From assembly GCF_009193295.2 (NCBI RefSeq), contig NZ_CP059973.1, forward strand, positions 4,588,001 to 4,652,000: a stretch of 64,000 nt of DNA. Reading direction: 5' to 3'. The position numbers and the translations under genes were made by a program. The DNA comes from Bacteroides luhongzhouii. GTDB lineage: Bacteria; Bacteroidota; Bacteroidia; Bacteroidales; Bacteroidaceae. Shown one piece after another: positions 8,594-16,983 of the stretch. Positions within the stretch are counted from its first letter, which is position 1; every line of letters begins with the position of its first letter. The notes below the pieces were generated by a model. The model ran no database searches. It was given only the letters and a program-made list of their open reading frames with translations, and was not told the origin of the DNA.

Positions 8594-10690
8594 ATGAGAC
8601 AAGCTAATTTATTTATGATGTCAGCAGCAGTGTTGTTAGCTGCCTGCGGAGGAACCAAAGACGCAGGCAAGACAGATCAGGTGCTTATCGAGAAATCGGA
8701 TATTAAGATCGAAGGGAAGCGCATGACTCCCGAAGCACTTTGGGCTATGGGACGTATCGGCGGATTCGCCGTATCGCCCGACGGAAAGAAAATTGCGTAT
8801 ACGGTAGCGTATTACAGCGTACCGGAAAACAAGAGTAACCGCGAAGTTTTCGTGATGAACGCGGATGGAAGCGAAAACCAGCAAATCACTCATACCCCGT
8901 ATCAGGAAAATGAAGTGACATGGATTAAAGGAGGCACCAAACTTGCATTCTTAAGTAATGACAACGGAAGTAGCCAACTCTATGAAATGAATCCGGACGG
9001 TAGTGGACGCAAGCAATTGACCCACTACGACGGGGACATCGAAGGTTATTCCATTTCACCGGATGGCAAAAAGCTGCTGTTTATTTCACAAGTAAAGACG
9101 AAAGAAAGCACTGCTGAGAAATATCCGGACCTGCCGAAAGCTACAGGTATCATCGTGACCGACCTGATGTACAAACATTGGGATGAATGGGTGACGACAG
9201 CTCCACATCCTTTTGTTGCTGACTTCGACGGTAACGGTATCTCCAATATCGTAGATATCCTGAACGGAGAACCGTATGAAAGTCCGATGAAACCCTGGGG
9301 TGGCATTGAGCAACTTGCCTGGAATACGACTTCGGACAAAGTGGCTTACACTTGCCGTAAAAAGACAGGACTGGAATACGCGATTTCTACCAACTCCGAT
9401 ATTTACGTTTATGACCTGAACACCCAAAAAACGGAAAATATTACGGAAGAAAACAAAGGATACGATACCAATCCTCAATATTCACCGGACGGCAAATATA
9501 TTGCCTGGCAGAGCATGGAACGTGACGGATATGAAGCTGATCTAAACCGTCTGTTCATTATGAACCTGGAAACCGGAGAGAAACGTTTCGTAAGCAAAGC
9601 ATTCGAATCGAATGTGGACGCTTTTGTTTGGGGAGCAGATGCAAAGATGATTTATTTCACCGGTGTATGGCACGGAGAATCGCAGATTTATGCGCTGGAT
9701 TTGGCCAATGATTCGGTAAAGGCAATCACTTCAGGAATGTACGACTACGAAGGTGTAGCTCTTTTCGGGGATAAACTGATCGCCAAACGTCATTCTATGA
9801 GCATGGGTGATGAAATCTACACTGTGGCACTGGATGGCTCTACTACTCAACTGACGCAGGAAAACAAGCAAATCTATGACCAGCTGGAAATGGGTAAAGT
9901 GGAAGGTCGCTGGATGAAAACAACAGATGGCAAACAGATGTTGACATGGGTGATTTATCCTCCTCAGTTTGATCCGAACAAGAAATATCCGACTTTGCTG
10001 TTCTGTGAAGGAGGTCCGCAAAGTCCGGTAAGCCAGTTTTGGTCTTATCGCTGGAACTTCCAGATTATGGCTGCCAATGATTATATCATTGTTGCTCCGA
10101 ACCGTCGTGGCTTACCGGGATTTGGTGTGGAATGGAACGAACAGATCAGTGGTGACTACGGCGGCCAGTGTATGAAGGATTATTTCACTGCTATTGATGA
10201 AATGGCAAAAGAACCGTATGTAGACAAAGATCGCTTGGGATGTGTAGGTGCCAGCTTCGGAGGATTCTCCGTATACTGGTTGGCGGGACATCATGAACAA
10301 CGATTCAAAGCATTCATTGCCCATGATGGAATCTTCAATATGGAAATGCAATATCTGGAAACTGAAGAGAAATGGTTTGCCAACTGGGATATGGGAGGCG
10401 CATACTGGGAAAAACAAAACCCGGTGGCACAACGTACGTTTGCCAACTCTCCTCACCTATTCGTAGAGAAATGGGATACTCCTATTCTCTGCATTCATGG
10501 AGAGAAAGACTATCGTATTCTGGCTAATCAGGCAATGGCTGCTTTCGATGCTGCCGTGATGCGTGGTGTTCCTGCAGAGTTGCTGATTTATCCGGATGAA
10601 AACCACTGGGTATTGAAGCCACAGAATGGGGTTCTATGGCAACGCACATTCTTCGAATGGTTGGACAAATGGGTGAAAGGAAAGAAGTAA
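8594..10690 (+). CDS. S9 family (prolyl oligopeptidase type) peptidase lipoprotein
   Basis: 698 residues. A short signal ends in a lipobox (LAAC, Cys18), so it is periplasmic or surface lipid-anchored. Residues of about 55-430 are an N-terminal propeller built of PD40/TolB-like repeats (SPDGKKIAYTV, SPDGKKLLFIS, SPDGKYIAWQS). The C-terminal alpha/beta hydrolase carries the catalytic triad: Ser554 in GASFGG, Asp639 in HGEKDYR and His671 in DENHWV. This layout matches dipeptidyl/acylaminoacyl peptidases of family S9 that trim peptides at the N-terminus. It is a single-gene unit with its own promoter at 8541-8548 and a strong terminator after it. The exact specificity cannot be read from the sequence. 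Confidence 0.92.
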   Translation: MRQANLFMMSAAVLLAACGGTKDAGKTDQVLIEKSDIKIEGKRMTPEALWAMGRIGGFAVSPDGKKIAYTVAYYSVPENKSNREVFVMNADGSENQQITHTPYQENEVTWIKGGTKLAFLSNDNGSSQLYEMNPDGSGRKQLTHYDGDIEGYSISPDGKKLLFISQVKTKESTAEKYPDLPKATGIIVTDLMYKHWDEWVTTAPHPFVADFDGNGISNIVDILNGEPYESPMKPWGGIEQLAWNTTSDKVAYTCRKKTGLEYAISTNSDIYVYDLNTQKTENITEENKGYDTNPQYSPDGKYIAWQSMERDGYEADLNRLFIMNLETGEKRFVSKAFESNVDAFVWGADAKMIYFTGVWHGESQIYALDLANDSVKAITSGMYDYEGVALFGDKLIAKRHSMSMGDEIYTVALDGSTTQLTQENKQIYDQLEMGKVEGRWMKTTDGKQMLTWVIYPPQFDPNKKYPTLLFCEGGPQSPVSQFWSYRWNFQIMAANDYIIVAPNRRGLPGFGVEWNEQISGDYGGQCMKDYFTAIDEMAKEPYVDKDRLGCVGASFGGFSVYWLAGHHEQRFKAFIAHDGIFNMEMQYLETEEKWFANWDMGGAYWEKQNPVAQRTFANSPHLFVEKWDTPILCIHGEKDYRILANQAMAAFDAAVMRGVPAELLIYPDENHWVLKPQNGVLWQRTFFEWLDKWVKGKK

Positions 10691-10727
10691 TCTGTGCTTA
10701 ATTACTTATCAATAAAGTAAAATAAAG

Positions 10728-10766
10728 GAAGGCTCTGAACTCAAGTAGATTGAGAACAGAGCCTTC
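10728..10766. terminator. Bidirectional terminator
   Basis: 10-bp perfect arms GAAGGCTCTG (10728-10737) and CAGAGCCTTC (10757-10766), extended inside by CTCA/TGAG pairing. It sits between two convergent genes that end at 10690 and 10798. Confidence 0.8.
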
Positions 10767-10797
10767 TCCATTACATTCATCATAAATCGGCTAAATC

Positions 10798-11304
10798 TTA
10801 CTCCGAATAAATATTTTCAATTTCTACAATATACATCTTGTGGAAACCTCCATGAGCACCACCGTACCACTTCTCCAATGATTCCTTATCCAGGAAACAT
10901 TCCGGTTTGATACCGTCAGCATAAAGCTTCTTACATTCCAGGCTTAAGCGTGCCTGCTCGAACAACACATTGCCATTTTCTGTAAACACCGGTTTCAGTC
11001 CGGTCTCTTTTACTTTATCGATATTGCGTCCCGACTTGGAACCACAAACAGCGTGAATCTTCTTATTTTCTTCCCCTAAGAAGGAAAGAGTCAGGTGATC
11101 GTTCTTCTCTACAAATTCATACGTATACCGTTCGGGACGGATAAAAACGAAAGCAACAGGCTTGTTCCAAAGCCAGCCGATACCACCCCAACTTGCTGTC
11201 ATCGTATTAAACTTCTCTTTTGTTCCGGCCGTAACCAGCATCCACTCTTTTCCAATCGCTTCGAAAAAGTTTTCTTTCAAGTCTTTTACTTCTAATTTCT
11301 TCAT
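10798..11304 (-). CDS. Flavin reductase-like FMN-binding protein
   Basis: 168 residues, cytoplasmic. The sequence follows the flavin reductase-like split-barrel family: FNTMTASWGGIGWLWNKPV (about residues 32-50, FMN-binding strand and loop), FIRPERYTYEFVEKNDHLTLSF, then GSKSGRNIDKVKETGL, and a C-terminal beta part ending in HKMYIVEIENIYSE. Members reduce flavin or bind FMN in oxidoreductases. It follows the metallo-hydrolase gene by 18 bp on the same strand, so they probably share a transcript. Family assignment is firm; the physiological partner is unknown. Confidence 0.88.
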   Translation of the reverse strand: MKKLEVKDLKENFFEAIGKEWMLVTAGTKEKFNTMTASWGGIGWLWNKPVAFVFIRPERYTYEFVEKNDHLTLSFLGEENKKIHAVCGSKSGRNIDKVKETGLKPVFTENGNVLFEQARLSLECKKLYADGIKPECFLDKESLEKWYGGAHGGFHKMYIVEIENIYSE

Positions 11305-11322
11305 CTCTTTATTCGTTTCTAA

Positions 11323-12321
11323 TTATTTCTGTTTATTCAATTTCACAATCTCACCCAAATAGGGGATCTCCACAGGAATCTTCCGTTTCTTTGACTCTTC
11401 CGCAAAAACCTTCGGAGGATCGTGCAAAGGCTCGTCAGACAAGTCGAATGTGCCATAATGCATGGGAATGGTAAGGCCTGCATGCATTTCTTCGGCGGCA
11501 ATCAATGATTCGTAAGGCGATATATGATTGGGGCGCATAAACCAGCGAGGTTTGTATGCCCCGATACCTAACAAAGCGTAATCCGGTGCTCCGAACAGAT
11601 CGGGAATCTCACGAAAGTGACTGGAATACCCCGTATCACCACTATAATAAAGAGAAATCCCATTTCCTTGCAGCATAAAAGCTCCCCACAGTCGCTGACC
11701 GCCATCACGTACGGAACGTTTGCTCCAGTGTTGTGCCGGCAGAAACGTGATCTTCAATCCCTCATCTTCCATCTGTTGATACCATCCGGCTTCAATCACT
11801 TTCATTTCGGGGAACCATCCCTGAATCAGTTCACCGGTTCCCAAGCCGCAGAAAAGCTTCATTTGCGGGTTATTCTTCAATAAGCGGGCTATACTCTGTT
11901 TATCCAAATGGTCAAAATGGTCATGGCTGACAAGTAGATAATCAATCTCCGTAAATATGTCAGGATTAGCTGGAAATTCGCTCTGTCTCTTCACAAAAGG
12001 AATACTGCCGAACACCGGATCGAACATGATTCGCTTACCTGCCAATTGAAGAAAGAACGAATTATGCCCGAGCCATATCAGGGAATCTCCTACCACCGCA
12101 TCCAATGAGCGGAGATAACAAACTTTCGGATCCCATTTCACCGTTTTCTTCTCTTTGCGTTGAGGATTGGGCGAAAGACGCCATTTCAGCACGCTGCCCA
12201 TCCCTGGACGGAAGCGATGCTGCCTGTTAAAAAAACGTCCGCGCACCATCGGATTTCCTCTCCAATAAGGATTGACTGTCGCTAAACGTTCGTTTCTCCT
12301 AAAACATATATGTTCACCCAT
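11323..12321 (-). CDS. MBL-fold metallo-hydrolase (UlaG/NAPE-PLD-like)
   Basis: 332 residues from the chosen start. Metal ligands are visible in SHDHFDHLD (HxHxDH), with further His in PAQHWSKRS, the Asp in YSGDTGYS, and His in IPMHYGTFDL. WLGHNSFFLQ and the wide spacing match the UlaG/NAPE-PLD branch of the metallo-beta-lactamase superfamily. An ATG at 12342 would extend the protein by 7 residues, but a -7 box at 12346-12353 would put the transcript start at about 12340, so 12321 (MGEHICF) is preferred. A basic N-terminal 60 residues precede the fold. Likely a phosphodiesterase or lactonase; substrate unknown. Confidence 0.85.
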   Translation of the reverse strand: MGEHICFRRNERLATVNPYWRGNPMVRGRFFNRQHRFRPGMGSVLKWRLSPNPQRKEKKTVKWDPKVCYLRSLDAVVGDSLIWLGHNSFFLQLAGKRIMFDPVFGSIPFVKRQSEFPANPDIFTEIDYLLVSHDHFDHLDKQSIARLLKNNPQMKLFCGLGTGELIQGWFPEMKVIEAGWYQQMEDEGLKITFLPAQHWSKRSVRDGGQRLWGAFMLQGNGISLYYSGDTGYSSHFREIPDLFGAPDYALLGIGAYKPRWFMRPNHISPYESLIAAEEMHAGLTIPMHYGTFDLSDEPLHDPPKVFAEESKKRKIPVEIPYLGEIVKLNKQK

Positions 12322-12345
12322 CTTTATTTCCTGAATACGCATTTA

Positions 12346-12353
12346 CAAACTTA
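12346..12353 (-). promoter_or_regulatory. -7 box of the metallo-hydrolase/flavin reductase unit
   Basis: TAAGTTTG on the minus strand (TAnnTTTG). Its position only 4 bp from the ATG at 12342 argues for the downstream start at 12321. Confidence 0.45.
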
Positions 12354-12396
12354 CATAAAAATTCTCGATTTACGATGAATAAGAGGAAACAAAAAA

Positions 12397-12424
12397 TGTA
12401 CCCCGGACACACTATCGGGGTACA
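12397..12424 (-). terminator. Terminator after the PspC gene
   Basis: 9-bp arms TGTACCCCG (12397-12405) and CGGGGTACA (12416-12424). On the minus strand the stem is followed by a run of six T. It lies 53 bp past the end of the PspC gene. Confidence 0.8.
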
Positions 12425-12476
12425 TTTATTTATAAAAGAATAAATATTATCCTTTTTTTAATAGAATGAGGCTTAG

Positions 12477-13574
12477 TTAACAGCAGTGCAGCCCATACAA
12501 AGGCAGTTGCCAGCCAAGAGCAGAAAGATTAATGACCATAATGACCGCACCCAATATCCATAAAATCAGTAACGACCATTTCAAACCTGTTCCCATTGGC
12601 GACCAATGGAATAGCTGGCGCAAGATAGTATACAAGAAAGCTCCTAATGGAATACCAATGAGGGCAACTCCGGCAATCGTACCCAATAATGTCATCATAG
12701 GAGAGACGGAAACAACCGGCATCCAGTCGATGGCAGGCAACAACTCACAAAGTAAAGCTCCTCCACTGACTGCCACGGCAATTGCCGCAAATACCAACGC
12801 TACCAATACGACAGCCAATACGAACAAGACAGGGCAACAGAGAATGACAAGAGCTACCAGAAATATCTTAAAAAGAACGGCTGCAATAGAAACAAATACA
12901 TCGCCTATCTTTTGAATAAAGGTACGAGGTTTGCCTGAGTTCACATAATTATTAACCCCATCTGCTACCCGTTCGAAACCGTCTGTCACTGTTTTGCCAA
13001 TATTCTCAATAGTTACCGCTTCTCCACGCATACTCAACTTTTCTGCGGCCGTACGGGCTTCCGGAATAACGAGCCATCCGATAATATAAAGGATAATCAT
13101 CGGACAATAAGGCACAAACACCAGGATAATCATCAGGATACGCACCAATGTGATGTCCCAACCGAAGTAGGCAGCCAGTCCTGCTGCCACACCACCCAAC
13201 AATTTATTATCCGGATCACGGAACCAGCGACGTTGAGCAGAGGTTTGCGCATTACTTTGATTAGCGGACGATGCTTGTTCCGTTCTTTTCTGTGAATCTG
13301 TATCCTCGTCAGCAATACCAAAATCTTCCGGTTTGCCTACGCGGGCGATGATTTCTTCTACATCCGAAACTGTGATGACCTGTTTTCCTTCAGTTACTTT
13401 CTCGGCAAACAGTTCGGCAATACGCATCTCAATATCGTTTACGATCTCTTCCGCACCCTCCTGTTTACGAAAGTAATGTTTCAAATTAGACAGATAATTG
13501 TCTAACAGTCGGTAGGCATCGTCATCTATATGATAAACTATTCCTCCTAAATTTATGGTCAATGTCTTTTTCAT
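12477..13574 (-). CDS. PspC domain-containing membrane protein
   Basis: 365 residues. The N-terminal about 95 residues are a cytoplasmic, acidic part (MKKTLTINLGGIVYHIDDDAY, with DVEEIIARVGKPEDF). A Gln/Ser/Asn-rich linker leads to a PspC domain at about 115-175 (RDPDNKLLGGVAAGLAAYFGW, then a transmembrane helix). Three or four further hydrophobic segments follow at about 220-265, 295-320 and 330-355. The protein ends in GLHCC. PspC-type proteins respond to envelope stress. It lies 21 bp after a PadR regulator gene, the standard Bacteroidota padR-pspC arrangement, so PadR probably controls both. Confidence 0.88.
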   Translation of the reverse strand: MKKTLTINLGGIVYHIDDDAYRLLDNYLSNLKHYFRKQEGAEEIVNDIEMRIAELFAEKVTEGKQVITVSDVEEIIARVGKPEDFGIADEDTDSQKRTEQASSANQSNAQTSAQRRWFRDPDNKLLGGVAAGLAAYFGWDITLVRILMIILVFVPYCPMIILYIIGWLVIPEARTAAEKLSMRGEAVTIENIGKTVTDGFERVADGVNNYVNSGKPRTFIQKIGDVFVSIAAVLFKIFLVALVILCCPVLFVLAVVLVALVFAAIAVAVSGGALLCELLPAIDWMPVVSVSPMMTLLGTIAGVALIGIPLGAFLYTILRQLFHWSPMGTGLKWSLLILWILGAVIMVINLSALGWQLPLYGLHCC

Positions 13575-13595
13575 TTTTATTTCTTCTTTTTCGGA

Positions 13596-13922
13596 TTATC
13601 TATTGGCTATATGATTCACTGTGTCGTTAAGTTCTTTCCAGGAAATTTCCAGTTCTCCCAAAAAGACTTCTCCTTGTTCAGTGAGTTTATAGTATTTGCG
13701 GGGAGGCCCCTGGGTAGATTCCACCCACTCATAACTTAACAGGTCGTCATTTTTCAGACGGGTCAGCAACGGATACAAGGTGCCTTCCACTACGATCAGC
13801 TGGGCTTCTTTCAATTTCTGAATAATATCAGAAGCATAAGCAGGCTCCTTGTGCAGTAAAAGCATGATGCAATATTCAAGCATGCCTTTCCTCATCTGTG
13901 ATTTTACATTGTCTACTTTCAT
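13596..13922 (-). CDS. PadR family transcriptional regulator
   Basis: 108 residues. A winged-helix DNA-binding domain occupies most of the protein: MRKGMLEYCIMLLLHKEPAYASDI (helices 1-2), LIVVEGTLYPLLTRLKNDDLL (recognition helix) and the wing QGPPRKYYKLTEQGE. The short C-terminal helix would mediate dimer formation. This is the small PadR-s2 type. It is the first gene of a unit with pspC, and a dyad (13964-13986) overlaps its own promoter, so it is probably an autorepressor. Confidence 0.9.
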   Translation of the reverse strand: MKVDNVKSQMRKGMLEYCIMLLLHKEPAYASDIIQKLKEAQLIVVEGTLYPLLTRLKNDDLLSYEWVESTQGPPRKYYKLTEQGEVFLGELEISWKELNDTVNHIANR

Positions 13923-13944
13923 TATTCACTTCTTTTAGATGGCA

Positions 13945-13986
13945 CAAATATATGCATTACTCAAGTACCTTGCATTACAAAGTACT
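13945..13986 (-). promoter_or_regulatory. padR promoter with overlapping dyad, candidate PadR operator
   Basis: On the minus strand TATATTTG (13945-13952) is a consensus -7 box, 23 bp before the padR start. At 13964-13986 there is an imperfect dyad with arms AGTACCTTG and CAAAGTACT separated by 5 bp (one mismatch). It covers the -20 to -40 region, where a repressor would block the polymerase. The word TGCATTAC also occurs twice in the same stretch. Confidence 0.55.
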
Positions 13987-14048
13987 ATAAATTAATAATA
14001 ATTAAAACATTAGAGAGGGCCCACCTTATTATAAAAAGAAATAATGGC

Positions 14049-14056
14049 TATATTTG
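14049..14056 (+). promoter_or_regulatory. -7 box of the GNAT gene
   Basis: TATATTTG, consensus -7 box, 32 bp upstream of the ATG at 14088. Confidence 0.6.
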
Positions 14057-14087
14057 TGCCCGTTAAACCATAAAATAGAAAATACGT

Positions 14088-14585
14088 ATGTTTACAATTC
14101 GAAAAGCAACGGTAGCCGATTGCGAGCTTATTCATATGATGGCAAAGGAGGTATTCCCCGCCACCTACAAGGATATTTTATCTCCTGAACAACTGGATTA
14201 TATGATGGACTGGATGTATGCTCCTTCCAATGTGCGCAAGCAAATGGAGGAAGAAGGACATGTGTATTCCATCGCCTACAAAGAGGATGAGCCATGCGGA
14301 TACGTCTCTGTACAGCAACAGGGAAAAGATGTATTCCATCTTCAGAAAATCTATGTTCTCCCCCGCTTTCAGGGTGCGCATTGTGGCAGTTTCTTATTTA
14401 AGGAAGCAATCAAGTGTATCAAAGGGATGCATCCGGAACCTTGTCTGATGGAACTTAACGTGAATCGTAATAATAAAGCCTTGCAATTTTACGAATACAT
14501 GGGAATGAGAAAGTTACGGGAAGGTGATTTCCCGATTGGCAATGGGTATTATATGAATGATTATATTATGGGATTGGATATTTAA
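14088..14585 (+). CDS. GNAT family N-acetyltransferase
   Basis: 165 residues, cytoplasmic. The GNAT fold is shown by the N-terminal FTIRKATVADCELIHMMA, the beta4 strand KDVFHLQKIYVLPRFQGAHCGSFL (acetyl-CoA pyrophosphate loop Q-G-A-H-C-G, about residues 103-108) and the LMELNVNRNNKALQFYEYMGM motif for the final strand and helix. The acceptor is unknown; related proteins acetylate amines or diamines. It stands alone with its own promoter and a strong terminator downstream. Confidence 0.88.
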   Translation: MFTIRKATVADCELIHMMAKEVFPATYKDILSPEQLDYMMDWMYAPSNVRKQMEEEGHVYSIAYKEDEPCGYVSVQQQGKDVFHLQKIYVLPRFQGAHCGSFLFKEAIKCIKGMHPEPCLMELNVNRNNKALQFYEYMGMRKLREGDFPIGNGYYMNDYIMGLDI

Positions 14586-14591
14586 TAAATA

Positions 14592-14634
14592 AAAATGCCC
14601 CGAAACATTTACGATGCTTGTTCCGGGGCATTTT
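14592..14634. terminator. Bidirectional terminator
   Basis: 11-bp arms AAAATGCCCCG (14592-14602) and CGGGGCATTTT (14624-14634), with T-runs on both strands. It lies between the convergent GNAT and peptide-transporter genes. Confidence 0.85.
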
Positions 14635-14657
14635 GTTATTTAGTCAATGACGGGATT

Positions 14658-16217
14658 CTACTTCGCTACGCGTTCCAACCATTTTACCATTGAAAGCATT
14701 ACAATCATAGAAGCACCTGTTGCACCTACAAATACTAACCAGCAAGCCCAGATAGGAACAGTTGTATACAGAATACCACCGATAAACAGCAGTGAATTAC
14801 CCACAGCTGTTGCAGCCAACCAACAACCTTGCATTAATCCCTGCAAATGCGGAGGAGCCACCTTAGATACAAACGATAATCCTAGAGGAGAAATGAACAA
14901 TTCGGCAACTGTAAGGATGAAATACAAACCGATCATAATCCACGGAGTCACACGAATAGCATTTATTTCAGCAGCGCTCATAGTGCCCAACACCTCTTTC
15001 GAAGGCAATGTAAAAGAGAATACCATCAAGAATACATATGCCAATGCAGCAATACCCATACCAATGGCAATCTTCATCGGGGTAGAAGGTTCTTTACCAT
15101 TCTTTTTCATTGAGCCAAACATCCACATGATAAATGGAGTCAGGAATACAACGAAGAACGGATTAACACTCTGGAATATTTCAGCTCCCTTGATCTGCGT
15201 AAAACCTAAGTCGATATTAATAACACTCAAATCCACATAGTCACGGGCAAAATAAGTCAAAGAATAACCATTCTGATGGAAGGACAACCAGAAGAAAATA
15301 ACAATACCAAATACTGCAAACAAAGCATAGATACGTTGTTTGATTTCAGTAGCGCTCATTTGGATTTCTTCCTTATTCACAGTCGCAGTGCCTTTACTAG
15401 TTTCCAATTTAGTCGCAGGATCCGGGAAACGTTTCTTATTTGCCATATAAATAATGAGCGAAACAAGCATAGCACCAATAGCAGCCATAAAAGCATACTG
15501 AAAACCACGGTTAAACACATCAAGGTAGTTATTAACAAACACACCCATATCTGCTACAGGAGTTCCGTCAAGAACAGCACTCTTAGCCAAAGTTGTCAGA
15601 TTCTCCATTGCCTGTGGAGCCATATCATTTCCTTTTTCTAAATATTGATGGCACAATTCAGGTAAAGTAGCATCATAATCAAAGTTGTTCACCTTCAACC
15701 ACCAGTTGCGCACACCAATAGCAATAAACGGCGCAAAAACAGCTCCAATATTGATAAACATATAAAATATCTGGAAACCGGCATCACGAAGATTGGAATA
15801 TTTAGGATCATCGTACATCTGACCTACCAAAGCCTGCAGATTTCCTTTAAATAAACCATTACCAAAAGCAATCACCAAAAGTCCGAAACAGGTTAATCCC
15901 AGATAAAGAGCCATACTAGGAACAGGAGTCGGAGTAGGAATGGCAATAATTAAATAACCGATAGCCATTAATATCAGCCCTACTAAAATAGTGCCTTTGA
16001 AATTTTTCGTCTTATCAGCAATAACACCTCCCGCCAAAGCTAAAATATAAATGGAAGCATAAAACGCGGAATAAATGTATCCGGTAGTTGTCTCGGACAA
16101 TCCAAATTTCGCTGAAATAAACAATGTCAAAATCGCCATCATAATATAGAAGCCAAAACGCTCTCCCATATTAGCTAAAGCAGCAGCAATCAGACCTTTA
16201 GGGTGTTTACTGAACAT
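14658..16217 (-). CDS. POT/PTR2 family peptide:proton symporter
   Basis: 519 residues, polytopic inner-membrane protein of the major facilitator superfamily. The N-terminal segment NMGERFGFYIMMAILTLF has the ExxERFxYY-like motif of proton-dependent oligopeptide transporters (here GERFGFY). GGVIADKTKNFKGTILVG is the loop 2-3 signature. FGNGLFKGNLQALVGQMYDD and DAGFQIFYMFINIGAVFAPF are also conserved POT segments. The protein imports di- and tripeptides with protons. It is transcribed alone, from a -7 box at 16270-16277. The gene is intact and of usual length. Confidence 0.92.
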   Translation of the reverse strand: MFSKHPKGLIAAALANMGERFGFYIMMAILTLFISAKFGLSETTTGYIYSAFYASIYILALAGGVIADKTKNFKGTILVGLILMAIGYLIIAIPTPTPVPSMALYLGLTCFGLLVIAFGNGLFKGNLQALVGQMYDDPKYSNLRDAGFQIFYMFINIGAVFAPFIAIGVRNWWLKVNNFDYDATLPELCHQYLEKGNDMAPQAMENLTTLAKSAVLDGTPVADMGVFVNNYLDVFNRGFQYAFMAAIGAMLVSLIIYMANKKRFPDPATKLETSKGTATVNKEEIQMSATEIKQRIYALFAVFGIVIFFWLSFHQNGYSLTYFARDYVDLSVINIDLGFTQIKGAEIFQSVNPFFVVFLTPFIMWMFGSMKKNGKEPSTPMKIAIGMGIAALAYVFLMVFSFTLPSKEVLGTMSAAEINAIRVTPWIMIGLYFILTVAELFISPLGLSFVSKVAPPHLQGLMQGCWLAATAVGNSLLFIGGILYTTVPIWACWLVFVGATGASMIVMLSMVKWLERVAK

Positions 16218-16269
16218 AGATATAAGTTTTTAGAATTAATAAATGATTGATTTAAATAAATATTTCTTG

Positions 16270-16277
16270 CAAATATA
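16270..16277 (-). promoter_or_regulatory. -7 box of the peptide transporter gene
   Basis: TATATTTG on the minus strand, 53 bp upstream of the start at 16217. Confidence 0.55.
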
Positions 16278-16314
16278 TACTTTTTCTTGAGTTTTTGCAC
16301 AATGATTTGTTAAA

Positions 16315-16794
16315 CTACTCCTCAAATAAACGACAAATTTCTGCCCTGGATTCACGAATCAAATCTTCCGGAGCTATTTTTATCTGAAGCCCCCTCACTC
16401 CGGCACTTACATAAATATACGGAAACTGCCGACTGGTTTCATGGATATAAGTAGGAAAATGTTTCTTCATGCCGATAGGCGAACAACCTCCCCGGATATA
16501 TCCGGTAAGTGGCAGAAGTTCTTTTACGGGAATCAAATCGCACTTCTTATTACCTGAAGCTTTAGCTGCCAGTTTCAAGTCAACTTCATGTTCTCCTGGA
16601 ATGACACAGACAAAATATCCGCTTTTATCGCCGTGCAGAACAAGAGTCTTAAACACTTGCTCAATGTTTTCTCCTAAATCTGCTGCTACATGAACAGCAC
16701 TCAAGTCGTTTTCATCCACTTCGTAGGGAATCAATTCATAGGCTATCTTAGCCTTATCTAACAGCCGCGCGGCATTTGTTTTATTGATTTTCAT
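16315..16794 (-). CDS. ybaK: YbaK/EbsC-type Cys-tRNA(Pro) deacylase
   Basis: 159 residues, cytoplasmic. The family pattern is seen throughout: KTNAARLLDKAKIAYELIPYEV at the start, VFKTLVLHGDKSGYFVCVIPG with the active-site Lys region, KASGNKKCDLIPVKELLPLTGYIRGGCSPIG and YVSAGVRGLQIKIAPEDLI. YbaK proteins hydrolyse cysteine mischarged on tRNA(Pro), a trans-editing step. Length is typical. It is transcribed on the same strand as the peptide transporter but separated from it by about 100 bp with a promoter, so it is probably its own unit. Confidence 0.92.
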   Translation of the reverse strand: MKINKTNAARLLDKAKIAYELIPYEVDENDLSAVHVAADLGENIEQVFKTLVLHGDKSGYFVCVIPGEHEVDLKLAAKASGNKKCDLIPVKELLPLTGYIRGGCSPIGMKKHFPTYIHETSRQFPYIYVSAGVRGLQIKIAPEDLIRESRAEICRLFEE

Positions 16795-16866
16795 TTTCGT
16801 TGTAATTATACTTTCTATATCTGATAAATAAAGAATTAGTGGGAGACAAAGTCCTCTATGACTTTT

Positions 16867-16925
16867 ATTAAGGCACGGATTACACGGCTCTAATTAAATA
16901 AAAACTGTGTAATCCGTGCCTTAAT
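16867..16925. repeat. Perfect 19-bp inverted repeat
   Basis: Arms at 16867-16885 and 16907-16925, built on GGCACGGATTACAC / GTGTAATCCGTGCC with a 21-nt loop. The core word GGATTACAC is close to those in the 1702-1995 repeat. It lies between uvrA (ending at 16984) and ybaK (starting at 16794) on the minus strand, so it may also stop uvrA transcription, though no T-run follows. Confidence 0.7.
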
Positions 16926-16983
16926 TAATATAGCTAGGGATAGTTGACTTTATTAGGGGAACGCCCTCACTCTCTGCTTCAAA

